DNA from: Acanthosepion esculentum
Lineage: Eukaryota > Mollusca > Cephalopoda > Sepiida > Sepiidae
Direction of reading: 5' to 3'
Length of the DNA: 64,000 bases
NCBI GenBank assembly: GCA_964036315.1
Contig: OZ038496.1
Location: forward strand, 21,586,685 to 21,650,684
This document shows positions 11,236 to 23,200 of this stretch, one piece after another. Numbering within the stretch: position 1 is the first letter of the stretch; every line of letters starts with the position of its first letter. Under the pieces are notes generated by a model, which saw nothing but the letters and a program-made list of their open reading frames with translations, made no database searches and had not been told where the DNA came from. A program made the position numbers and the translations under genes.

Positions 11236-14200
11236 AAAAATGCAACGATTTTGGTATTTCTCTAATCAAATGCAACATAATTAATGGAATTCATTCTAAG
11301 TTTAAATAAAAACAATAAAAAAATTATATCAGTTAAGAAGAAAGATTATTATTATTATTATTTTTAAACATAAATACCAATTTCTTAATTTTTTTTTTTT
11401 TTTTTTTGATTTTATTTGCACTGCTGGTGTTCCGTATTTCTTTAATTTTATTTTTTCGCGCGTTTTTTTTTTTTTTTTTTTTTTTTTTGCTGGTATTGAA
11501 AATTATACAGTTTCTGTTTTTGACCTATGACATGACAGATTACCGTGTTTAAATAAACATTATTTTCATTATATTTTAGGTAAAAACTAAAAAGCAAGCA
11601 TTATTTTTACAAAATCTAGTTAATTAATCCATAAATTTACTAACTGACTTTGAAACACATCTCTACTCTAGGACATCTGGATTTAAGAAATTAAAGAAAA
11701 AAATTGTTGTTTATATTTGATAGCGTTTCGATGAGTGGACGTGCCAATATTTTAAAAATGCTTAATTTTTATTTATATATACGGAAGAAACTATTTTTTA
11801 AATAGCTTTTTTAGACTATTATCCTTGAAATAAAACTGAAAATTAATTTCAAAGAAGGCATTTTTAAATTATTTTAAAAAATGCGTTTTTGGGGGGGGGG
11901 GTAGAAGTCCGTGGTAGTATCCAATTTATTATAAAGAAAATTACATCTCATGCCAAAACTTAATTTGAAGTTTATTTCCAACATGAATAAATTAGGATTT
12001 TACTTTTAATAATGCTTTTAGTCTGCCATTTAAACTTCATTTGTTTATTTTTATAAAAAATTGATTATTTTGATTTATTTCTAAGTTAATTGTTTCTTTT
12101 AGTTTTGCTAAAGTAAAAAAAATTATACTGTAAGTCAGACCTTATTAAGATTTTCGCATGTGAATTTTAAAAAAATATTGTTGAACTCTGCTCTTTCATG
12201 GAGTTGATCTTTTCACATTCCTGCTCTTGGAACACCCAATAAATAGTCTGGCATTGTCATAAGAAAGACACTGCCACTTGCTGTAACTATTGCAATGGAG
12301 ATAATTCCAATGCTTTTTGCATGTTGAAGAGTGAGAGATTTAGCATCTTTAATAGTAATAGGTACTTCTTGGCTTTTGAACATTCTATTTTTTTTTTAAC
12401 ACAGTGAACTGATTTCTGGAAATAAAGGTTTTGTACAGTCAATCCAATATTTGGAGGAAAAAAGGTCTTTATTAACTGTGTGGAAAATTGTTAAATGAAA
12501 ACAAAAACTGTTGCATGCTACTTCTATCCTTATTTACTATGTATTTATTTTCATATTTGTAAAGCATCCAATAAAAATCAAATTCACTCAAATGAACAAA
12601 CGTCACATTGCAGGATTACTGGAAGGGCCAGAGTTTTTTTAGTTTTAAACAATGTTCATTTGTTTGATTCATAAAAGAAATATTAACTTTGTTACTCACA
12701 GGTTGATTCCTACAAAAATCATCAATAAAAATTAATAAAAAAAATTCTGACCACTTTTTTGGCTATTAATTTAAAGATATTTTGCACACAATGTTCTACA
12801 TCTTTTATATTTGCTTTTACCTTTGAAACTCAAAGACTGAAAGGGTTTTTAAAATTATACAATTATCAGCAGAAATTTTCAGTTAAATCTATATGATTAA
12901 TCCCGAAACATCAGGTTAAGTACATTGCTAATAGTGATTATGTGGAAAAATAAATTTACACTTTTTTATTTTAAATTTTTCATAAGGTTACAGACTTATG
13001 TACATTTACCAACTATCTCCCCTCCCATTCTAAAGAATTTTATATTAAGAATATTAAAATGAGAATAAAAGATTATGCTTTTATAGTGTTTACATTTTCA
13101 GGCATAATTTCAAATTTATTTACAAATTCTGAAAATAGAAAGAACATATTATTGTTCTCTATTATCATCAAGAGGAGGCATGGTGTAGTAATGGATAGCA
13201 GTTCAGATTGAGGAATCGGAGTGCCGAGTTCAAATTCCAATCAAATTCATTACATTCACTTACATGCTAATATCCTTGGGAAAGGTATGAATCCTCTTCT
13301 TCTCTCCCTAGCTATGAGTAAATAGCAGGACAGACCGGGTTCTCATTGCTTTGCATAGCAACTGGTCTACCGCAGAAAGAAATGGCAACCTACTGCGGGA
13401 AAAAGTCTGCCTCATCAGTCATGTATCAAAAGATACATGATCACCTAAGCATGTATCATGCATGGCACTGACTAAAAAAATCATCAGTCAAAACAGTTCA
13501 ATTGAGAAAGGGTTAAATCACACCCCTTATTGTTCCCCAATTTAATTCAATTCAAATCTTATTATAATTTAATAACAGTAAGTGAACAGGGTTGGATTTA
13601 GATGCATGTGTCTCTAAAACCACCTCTGCATTGCCAAAAAGATCATGGCTACTGTGTGGTGGTCAGAAAAAAAGCATCATTCATTATTCATTTTTGCTAC
13701 AAGTTAAATCAATTAGCCAATTTGTACTGCAACAAAATTGATTGTATAAAAGAAACATCATTGACTAGTGGCCCAATTCTGCTCCATGACAATGTACAGC
13801 CTCACACGTCATAGTCCACCATACTAAAGTCATATAGCTTTGGTTATGAGATTTTGGAACATCCATCTTATTCCCAAGTCAAATAACTTGCACAGATTAT
13901 CGCTTATTTAAATACTTTGAGCTGTTGGCAATACTTAACCTTTGTGTCCACAAGAAATGGTATATGAAAAGGATGATTAATCCGTTGACACTGCTATTAC
14001 TGTATACACTTTTGACTTTTTAGTTGTTGCTGCTTTTGAAAGTTCCAAGTGATGTGATTTCTGTTATCTAGTACAATGCTATGTTTGTGATTCTGTAGCA
14101 CCAGTCCATGAGATTTGATGAAGGATGGTCCTTACTCAGGCCAATACACTTCTCTTGCTCAAAGCCATTTTTGACCATTGATCTGAGAAAGTGGTTGTAT

Positions 14201-17200
14201 ATAGTCAACAGTTTAGATTTCTGAAAGAGTTTGGTATTATACATGACATCCACATGAAAGTCAATGGGACAGTCTACTACCATTGTGAATATAGAAAATA
14301 ATATCAAAATATAAAAAAATAATTTTGAGATCTGTTTTGTAACTGATAAACACATCATTAACAAACAAAGATAGTCAAATTTTGTCTCACAAAATTCTGT
14401 AGCTATGGGGTTAAAAGCAGTTTTTTTCTCTCTCTCTCAATGGAGTTCAGGAATTTTATTTGCTTGGCTGATTCATGATAGCATCCTTATTTATTAGATG
14501 TCAATAATCCTTTTTCTACTCTTCTAATGTTTATTGTTTTCATATAGCCGTCCAGCAGCAGACAGGCAGCCCAACTTCTTAGCGAATCAGGGACCACCAC
14601 ACAAGGCTTTATAGGGTTTGGCACATTTTCTGGTGAGCCTGCTTATGTGCCAGCTGCAGATCTTGATAATGTTGGGGACATGAGTCTTGATGCTGACCTG
14701 AGGGTACTGCTCAGAAAGTTGTCCAAAAAGGACAGCATCACAAAAATAAAGGTAAGAAAGCTTTTTTTTTTTTTTTTTTTTTTTTCCTCTTTCAGGAAAA
14801 ACTAAAATGATTTGAGTATGGAAAAAGAAACTTGATTATTTTACTTGAATACACACATGCTGGACAAATAATTATATTTAATTAGTTCTATCCAAAGTGT
14901 CAAAAATATCAACATATCCTTACTATTATTAGGTTATTTTTCCAATTATTAATCAACTGCAAGACAAAGTATCGTCATCAATAAATGAAAAAGCCCCAAG
15001 TGCAAGTTACGAATTGGAGATATAAACATCAAGCAAGTACAGAAGTTTAAATATCTGGGAAATGTTTTAACAGGGAATGGAAAATGCAATACTGTAATCC
15101 AATAATGCATTAGTCTAGTGAAAGAAACATTCCAAAAGTTAAGCAAAGTTCTGGGAAAGGGGGTAAAATTCATTAGAAAAGAAGGCTTGATTGCTATGTG
15201 ATATCCATCCTCTTATATTACAGTGAATACTGGACACTCTCTCCACAGATGAGGAAAAAACTAGAGGCAACAAAAAAGTGGTTCTACAGAATGATATTGA
15301 AAATTCCATGGATGGAACGAATAAGCAACAAAGAAGTCTTAAAGAAAATGGCATCAGGAAAAGACAGCTGAAATTCTTTGAACACATAATGAGGAAGGAA
15401 GGCTTAGAAAACTTAACTGTCATGGGGCATATTGATGGCAAGAGAGATAAAGGAAGACAGAAAGCCACTTACCTGATAAGCTTGTGTGAATGGATGGCAG
15501 AACTGAAGGGACATGACAAAAAGAAGTTGTCTTTTCACCGCTTGGCCTTAAGATCTTGATCATTTTGTCGTCAATGCAAGGGAGATAACTCCAGTACAGT
15601 AAAATGTCTGTTGGTCTATAATTTCAATATTGTATTTTTAGCTTTTACTTTAAATTTTTCAAATATATTTTTCAGTTCAGCTTCACTTTCTAATTGATGA
15701 GATTAATTTTTCCATACTTGTACTAATTGTCACTCATTTTCAATTTTTGACAAAATTTAAATTTTTGGAAGATTGAGACTTGAACATGAAGAAGAAATTT
15801 TATAAAATTATTTTATTTAACTATTTTTCAGAGTACCCAGGGCTCTCCAGGTATTTGAGAACACTCTGTCAGTGGGTTATAGATTGAAGACCTAGCATAA
15901 TGTTACATGGCCTGTGCCAAATTTTAAAAATTTTGATTTCCCTATTTGTATAAAAAACTTTAATGTGACAGCTTCCAATCTGACTTAAGAAATGAAAAGG
16001 CATGCTCTGTTCATGGTACAATTCACCAAACACAAGGACTTGGAGAAAGTGAACTTTAGGAGGACAAGTAACTCTGTACATACTCCAAAGATACCTACAC
16101 TTATATATACCAAGTTCACATGATCTGTGATGGTCCTGAGCAACACAATAAAAGCCATCAGTCTCACATTGACTGCTGACCTGAGATGGAACAAATACAT
16201 TGAGCCAATAGCTTCATCCACTGCAAGGAAAGTTGGCTCCCTGTGCCGCGCCAGGAAATTTTTCTCGCCAGAGTCAATCCTGCAAATCTATAAATCAACC
16301 ATTCGCCCTTGCATGGAGTATTGCTGCCATATATGGTCTGCTGCCCCTTCTGTTTGTCTCCAGGTTCTTGATAAGATCTAGAAACGAATATGCAATGTAA
16401 TTGGCCCTGATCCTGCATCTCTTCTGCAGTTGCTCTTTCACAGACATGCCGTCGCCTCCCTCTATCTTTTTTACAAATACTTTCATGGTAACTGCTCCGA
16501 TGAGCTGCTTTCGCTGGTTCCCAGACTTCATGAATGTAAGCGTTCTACTAGGCTGACATCTCGCTCACACCCTTCCACTGTCGAAACTGTTAAATGTAGC
16601 CGTCTCTTCTACTCCAATAGCTTCATGTCTTGCACCTCTTGCCTGTGGAACTCCCTCCCTTTTTCCTGTTTCCCTGATAACTATAATCTCCAACTATTCA
16701 AATGTAATGTCAGTGCTTATATTAGTCTGCTTGGTGCAGTCATCAAGCCAAGGATAAAAAGCTTAGCTATATTTATTCTAACCAGAATCTGCTCCTTTCT
16801 ACATGACCCAGGAGTGGTTGACTGAGAATTTTCACAGTCTTGTCACTCTTAATATATGGTTTCTTGATTTTATCCATTTCATTTTGGAATTTTATGACAA
16901 AATGTAAATATATTGAAAGAAACAAATTTTTTCATGCCACCTGAAAAGTAATGTCACAAAGCTATGAAATCACCAAAGCAGATGTTGTTCTTGTCAATGA
17001 CGAATCAATTTGACGGATTAATGGATTTCATTTTTTAAATTCTTAATAGGCTCTGCAAGAATTTAACTTGTTGATTAAAGACAAGGAAGAAAAAGATGTG
17101 AAAGCAGTTCTTCCATATTGGCCCAGGATTTACTCTAAAATGGTTTTGGTAAGTTACATGACTAAAATATCAAAATAGTTCTGTTTTACTTAGAATGAGT

Positions 17201-20200
17201 CAAATTAATAAACAACAAAGCTTATATTTGTTTAGATGGACAAACAAATGAAAGATGAACAATGTAATATTTTTGTTTATTGAATTATGGGATTTCATTT
17301 CATAGATGAAGCATTTTTCTAACAAAATGTCTGAAAAAATTAGTGTGTAAATATGAAATTTGTTTTTTTTTTTTTTGTTTTTTTTTTTTTAAACAAACAC
17401 TTAATTTTATTAGTGGCTAGCAATATTTCCTGCTGGAAATCTTTTTTGCTTATCCATCACATAATACTAAAAAATCACTTTGTCTCTTACATAACACAAG
17501 GCCCCTCTTGAAATCCATAATTAGCTTTTACTGTTGTTACTGGCCAGTATTTCTATTATATTCCCAGCTAAAATAAGGGAGCATCTTTTTACCAATGTGT
17601 TCAAATAAAGTATGAGATAAAGAATAAATAGGAAATGTTTATCAATCTAATGTTTCACTTTTATTAAAGCTTCATCAGAGAATGATACATGAAGAATGGA
17701 ATTCTGGTATATTTACTTTTGTGTTGTCTGATTTTCATTGGTCAATCATGTATCATGAGCATTTGACTCTTTTAAAACCAATGTTAGTATAATTTGTGGG
17801 GTTCCAAATTCAAGGAGAGATGACGCATCCATCCAAAGTTCCAAGAAGTCCTTTTTGAATTCAGAACACCACAAATTATACTAGCATTGATTTTAAGAGT
17901 TGATTGCATGTGGTACATGATTGACTGATGAAAATCTGACAACACAGAAGTAAAAATACCAGAATTCCTTTCTTTTTCTCCATATCTCAGTCTATAATGA
18001 AACTTTAATAAAAGTGAAAAGTATTAGATTGTTAAACATTTCCTATTTGTTCTTTAACTTATCATTCTGTCGGATTCCGATCCATATTGGGTCCAAATAA
18101 AGTTATCTAAAAGTTTTTCTGTTTTTAATGTTTTTCAAGGTGTATGCTTTTTTAAGAATCTACCTTATTTTATACTAGTTATGTAATCCAAAATTTCATT
18201 TACTCTTATGATCACATATATAATAATATGCCAAATACTAAAATATATTAGAAGTAAGCAAATGCTGAAATTTCTATAGTAGATTTAACTTGAGAGCAGA
18301 AGGTATGAATAAATTTTAATAATTTAAAAGGTTGATCATTTAATACTTAGCTCTCTTCTATTAGGAAACCTATGCAAAATATTAACTTTAATGACATACC
18401 TAGAAGATACAATATATACATTTTGCTCTTGCTCAAGATTATTTTGATTGGCTAACATAATTATGTAATTTAATTAAAGAATATGCAACAGTCATTCACA
18501 AGGCTATAAATGAATAAAAAATCATGTGATGGTGCTGAAGTTTCCTGACTTCATCCTTTTTCCTGCTTTTAATCTTTTTTTCTTTTTTTTTTAATCATTA
18601 ACCTATTATTGGGCTGAGAACATTGCAGCATTTTCTTATCAAAATAACATGCTATATTTAATAGCATTTTAGATGTCTGACATTTACATGTAATATTATT
18701 GGGTTAGGCTGAATATAAGTACTGGTAATCTACAATGTCTGGCCAAGCAGATGCCTAAGACCTAGGAGATATATTTAGAAACTTTTTTAGGGAGATAAAA
18801 TGTGGTTGTGGATCTCTCATATATATATATATATATATTTCAAATACAAAAAGTGGCTAAAATCATTTAAACCCTCCACCCCACCCCCAATCAATTTTGA
18901 GAATTTTTTTACCAAATTTTGGTATCTAATATTGCATATACTGTGCACTGAAAATCAGAAAAAAGGCTTTGTAAGGAATTCTATTTTTCCCCCCTTAGGA
19001 TGTTGATCATCGTGTACGAGAGACAGTGCAGCAATCTATGAATATCTTAGCCATGCGTTTGCACCGTCAGTTGGCTCCGCACCTCAAAAAACTGATGGCA
19101 TACTGGTTGTTAAGTATATGTGATCCTTATCCTACGGTGGCCACAGCAGCTCAGCAAGCATTCAACTCTGCTTTCTCTGCTGCAAAACAGGCACAAGCAC
19201 TTAGTTTTTGCCAAGAGGCTATTCTTGATGTAAGTATAAGTATTTTTTGCTCTGATTTTTCTTCTAGAAAGGGTTGAGAAAGCTTTGTCAAAAATTCAAT
19301 GTATATTTATTATTTCTTTGATCGTTTAATGTTACTAACAACTTTAAAAGAATAAAATATAAATCTTTGAAATGGTATTAGTTATTGCTTCAATCAAGTA
19401 AAGTGATAATATAGTTGTTGACTTTTAGTTTCTTATATTTGAAATTTTTTTTTTTTTTTTTTTTTTTTTGCCTATAACAGAACAAGTAACAATGGATGTG
19501 TTAAGTTATATATGTGAATTCCATGGTTCTAAAAGAAGTGGCACTTTCTTGTGGTTTCAGATTTCTTCCTGTGAAGAAGATACTGTCTCTTGTATTCTGA
19601 GGTTGTGCTTTGTAATAACAAATTTTGCACTGGAATAGCAACAACAGTAATAATAATTCTTCTTCTTCTATGTGCCTTGTCCCTTCAGGGCATTGGCAGT
19701 CATGGGTCTCCACAATTTTCTGTCCTTTGGAAACCTTAGTAAAGTTTGTCTTTTTGCTACCTCCCCTAAACCCATTTACTTCAAACTATTTACACAAGGT
19801 ATGTTATGTACTGTTTTCCTCTGACCCTCTTGCCATTAATATGTTCTGTGAGTATCAAATTTTCTAAGCCCTCTTTCCTCATTATGTGCCCTAGAAATTT
19901 CAACTATCTCTTTCTGATGTTAATTATAAGTGTCCTTTTTGTTTTACATTTTCTCTAAAGCTTCATTGCTTGCATGTTCAGGCCAACCTTCTGTAGACCC
20001 ACATTTTTGTTTCAAGTCTCTTCTTTGTCTGTGTGGAGATTGCCCAGCATTCACTACCATATAGGGGGACTGATATTACATAATAGTTCAGTACGCTTTC
20101 CTTTTTTTTTTTTTTTGTTTCTAACAAAATTTTCCTGTTTCTTAATATTTTGCTCAGCTTTCGGAAGGCATCTTTCACTGTCCCAATGCACCTTTGTATT

Positions 20201-23200
20201 TCGGTGTCATACATGCCATATATGAGTTTATTTTATTTGCACTGGGACGTCTTTGGTTTAGTGATAAATGCAATGAAGTTTTCAGATTGTGTACATGTAT
20301 GTATGGAGAACGATTACTAAGTAGGCAAATCTTTGGTTGTAGTAAAATGTGTGATTTCTAGCAAAACTATCAACAGCTTCTGAACAGTTTTATCCACCTA
20401 ATTTCATTCACAATGCTTGGGTCAATCTTACTTCTCAATGGTGCTACATGCTGATATCATCTCTCCAGACCAATATTATCAAGAAGTTACCTCCTTGAGA
20501 AATCAAACATATTGAAATGCTCAGAATACTAACAAGGCTTGAGTCAACCTATGGTGTAATTTTCAGGAACTTCCCAATGGTACCACATACTGGGATTGTT
20601 CTTCCAAAACCAATATTATCAAGTAGTCACCTTCATGAGAAACCAACCATAGTGAGATTCGAACTTGGTCTCATGGTCAAAGCATTGAAACCACTTGGCC
20701 ATGAACCCAATTACCAGTCAGCTATATGCTTCAAACTAAGCTTATCTTTATTTACTCAATCTCATTCACCAAGTAATAACTTCCAACAACTGAAATTTAG
20801 AGTGCAAACTTTGTAGGACAAAGTGTTTCATTACTGAAAATTAGAAAAAAAAAAAAAAAAAATCTACCATCGTCATGCAATTCCTTCTCAGAGGTGTGTT
20901 GCAGCAGCTTTGGTATTTTAGCACATTTTAGTTGAAGTATTCTTTAGCCTCCCTCAGATGGGAAGTGTAATGACATTGATATTTTTAACATCACTCCCAT
21001 GATATCAATGGGGGGAAAAATGAGTAGATTATGAATATGAATGGATTGGCACTTCTACCTCGGATCAGAACACTTTTGTGCTCTGTCTAGGATCAAAATG
21101 TTGTTTTCTGGCACTTCTACCTAGGATCAGTCTAGAATCTGTCCATTCTGCCTAGGTTCAAAGTGTTGCTTCCTGACATTTCCATCTCGGATCAGTGTAA
21201 TATATGTGTGTGTGTACACACACACACACACACACACAGTATAGCTGTGTACATAGCAACATTATTAAGGAAAACAAAGTAGAATAGGAAGCTAGGGAAA
21301 GAATATGTGAAGTTGAGAAGGTAGAAAGTCAGAGAAAGGTGAAAAGATAAAAAGAAATATAAGCTTATTTTCTTCAATTTTATTACTCCTTTATCCCTTT
21401 TTTTTTTTTTAAGTGAGTAAAACTTTAATTTTTTTCTTCTTTTGGAGTATGATATATACCTTATGTAGGAATTCACATATATAACTTAACAAATCCATTG
21501 TTACTTGTTCTGTTATAGACAAAAAAAAAAATCTCCAAATATAAACTAAAGTCAACAACTATACTATCACTTGATTGAAGCAATACTGTAGTATCAGTAT
21601 ATAGAAGATATTTTATATTTGTCCTACTTTCTCATGTTTTGTTGTAGCATCCATTTGAGGAATGCCAAAGAATATATAGGTTTAAATTAAACAAAAGACC
21701 AAAATATCAAATTACCTTTTGTTGGGTTTTTTTAAGATTCTCTGCTAATTGAAATTTTTTTTCACTATTTTGATTTGTATTTTAAATTTCAGTATACAAC
21801 TGACAATCTTTTGAATCAAAAAGCTGAAACACTTAGTGATCCAAAGTAAGTAATAAATATTTTTCTTTGTTTTATACTCTTGTAAAATAAGTTTTGTATT
21901 TTGACACAATAGATCCCCTCCCTCATATAACGGGCTGAACACACACAAAATCAAGTGGGCCTAAATGATGATATCGGAGTCAAAAGTGTTGGTTTTTTTT
22001 TTTTTTAATGGCTGGAAGATAGTTTGTGAAGTCTAATGTTCAAAGTGGCAACCTGCTTGAGTGAAGGGGAAGAAAATAATAAATGAAAAAGGAGATCAAG
22101 TGGCACTTGGTTGGAAACCAGTTGCTGCTGCTGCTGCTTGCAACCTTATATAGGTAAACTCCCAGTTAAGGCTAGACAGAGTGAAGAGCCGTTCGTCCAA
22201 CAAATCACATAGGTAGCATTTGCTCAGCTGAAGTAAGAAGAGTAGAAGAGACCAATTTGCCAGCAAAAAGATCTAATCTCATATAACTTCACCAGGAAAA
22301 GAGATTTTCATATCTCCAGTGAAAAAACCATAATTTTATATAGAACTCAATGGGCTGAACCCATTTCAACTGCAGGTGGAACAGGTCAACTTATTAAAGC
22401 ACAAGTTTACATTACCTGAAGGTTATCGGTTAATACTTGTACTGGGTAGTAAATATACATTTGAGCTATTTAACAACTTAACACCTACTACCAGAGAGAT
22501 ACATAAAAAACCCACGCATTCAGTTAAAAAAAAAAAAAAAAAAATCATCCTTGATAATGGCTAAAAGAATAGTCAAAAGTGCTTGGATATGCAGAACTTT
22601 TGGACAGTTTTTACACTTTCTCTCCAGAAAAGAAAACACTTGTATGAATACAAGAAAGATTAAATCAAAAGCTTGGTCATCATACCTTGTCAGTCATCTT
22701 TAACAAAACTTGTATAAAAGAGGGATTGCTGCCCAAATACACAATGTGTCAAATGCAAAATAAAAAACAAACAGGATATGCAAGGCAAATTAACACTAAG
22801 AAGGAAAAAAAAGGTCACAAACTAAGAATTGATATTGACACAAAAGCAAGTTCTGATAAGTGAACATAGTGTTCTGTCTTCTAGACAAAGAAGATCAGGA
22901 CTGAGGATATTTATTCCTGAATAAAACAAAATGTGGCACAAGGCCAAAATGGGGAAGGGGGAAGAGGTCGGTCTTCTGTCTTAACTTTAAACTTAGCTAG
23001 CCACAAACACAGACCCAATCATACTTACAATATTCCTTACACCAAAACAACACATTCTTTCTTGCCTTTCTCACCACACCCAACCATAATACCTCAATGT
23101 CTGCATGAAAATACTAACTGGTCCCCCATATGTACAATATGTTGTCTGTGGGGAGGGGGGGAATAAAACAACAATTTAAAAATTTTAAAAACTAGCCCCA

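Larger units (their letters stand above)
8967..14547 (+). other. LTN1: LTN1 intron 1
   Basis: 5.6 kb and very AT-rich, with long T and A homopolymers (for example 10637-10658, 11205-11234 and 11464-11488). It contains a SINE, a mariner remnant and repeat U2 near its 3' end. From 9600 to 13100 I see nothing else, apart from a 9-bp-arm hairpin (tcgtggaaa/tttccacga) at about 10295. Confidence 0.85.
14752..17049 (+). other. LTN1: LTN1 intron 2
   Basis: 2.3 kb. Holds an RTE-like LINE 3' end and a jockey/CR1-like LINE fragment, both on the sense strand. A T-run follows the donor. Confidence 0.85.
19383..21585. mobile_element. 2.2-kb structure bounded by inverted repeats of about 120-140 bp
   Basis: The sequence at 19383-19522 reappears inverted at 21468-21585. 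Matching blocks include tattgcttcaatcaag, tagttgttgactt, a poly-T/poly-A tract, acagaacaagtaacaatgga and tatatgtgaattcc. Lengths differ mainly in the homopolymer. Inside lie an RTE-like tail, a SINE, a 62-bp tandem repeat and a GT/AC tract. It fits a non-autonomous DNA transposon or an inverted duplication with later insertions. Confidence 0.7.
19230..21792 (+). other. LTN1: LTN1 intron 4
   Basis: 2.56 kb, almost wholly occupied by a structure whose ends are inverted repeats (19383-19522 and 21468-21585), with repeats nested inside. Confidence 0.85.

Noticed and set aside
14949..15468. Minus-strand open frames over the RTE-like LINE tail
   Set aside because: They mirror the + strand RTE protein, which has clear family motifs.
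20640..20720. tRNA gene on the minus strand
   Set aside because: Box A and box B are good, but the flanks do not form an acceptor stem or cloverleaf and the sequence continues into a repeated body. It is a SINE head.
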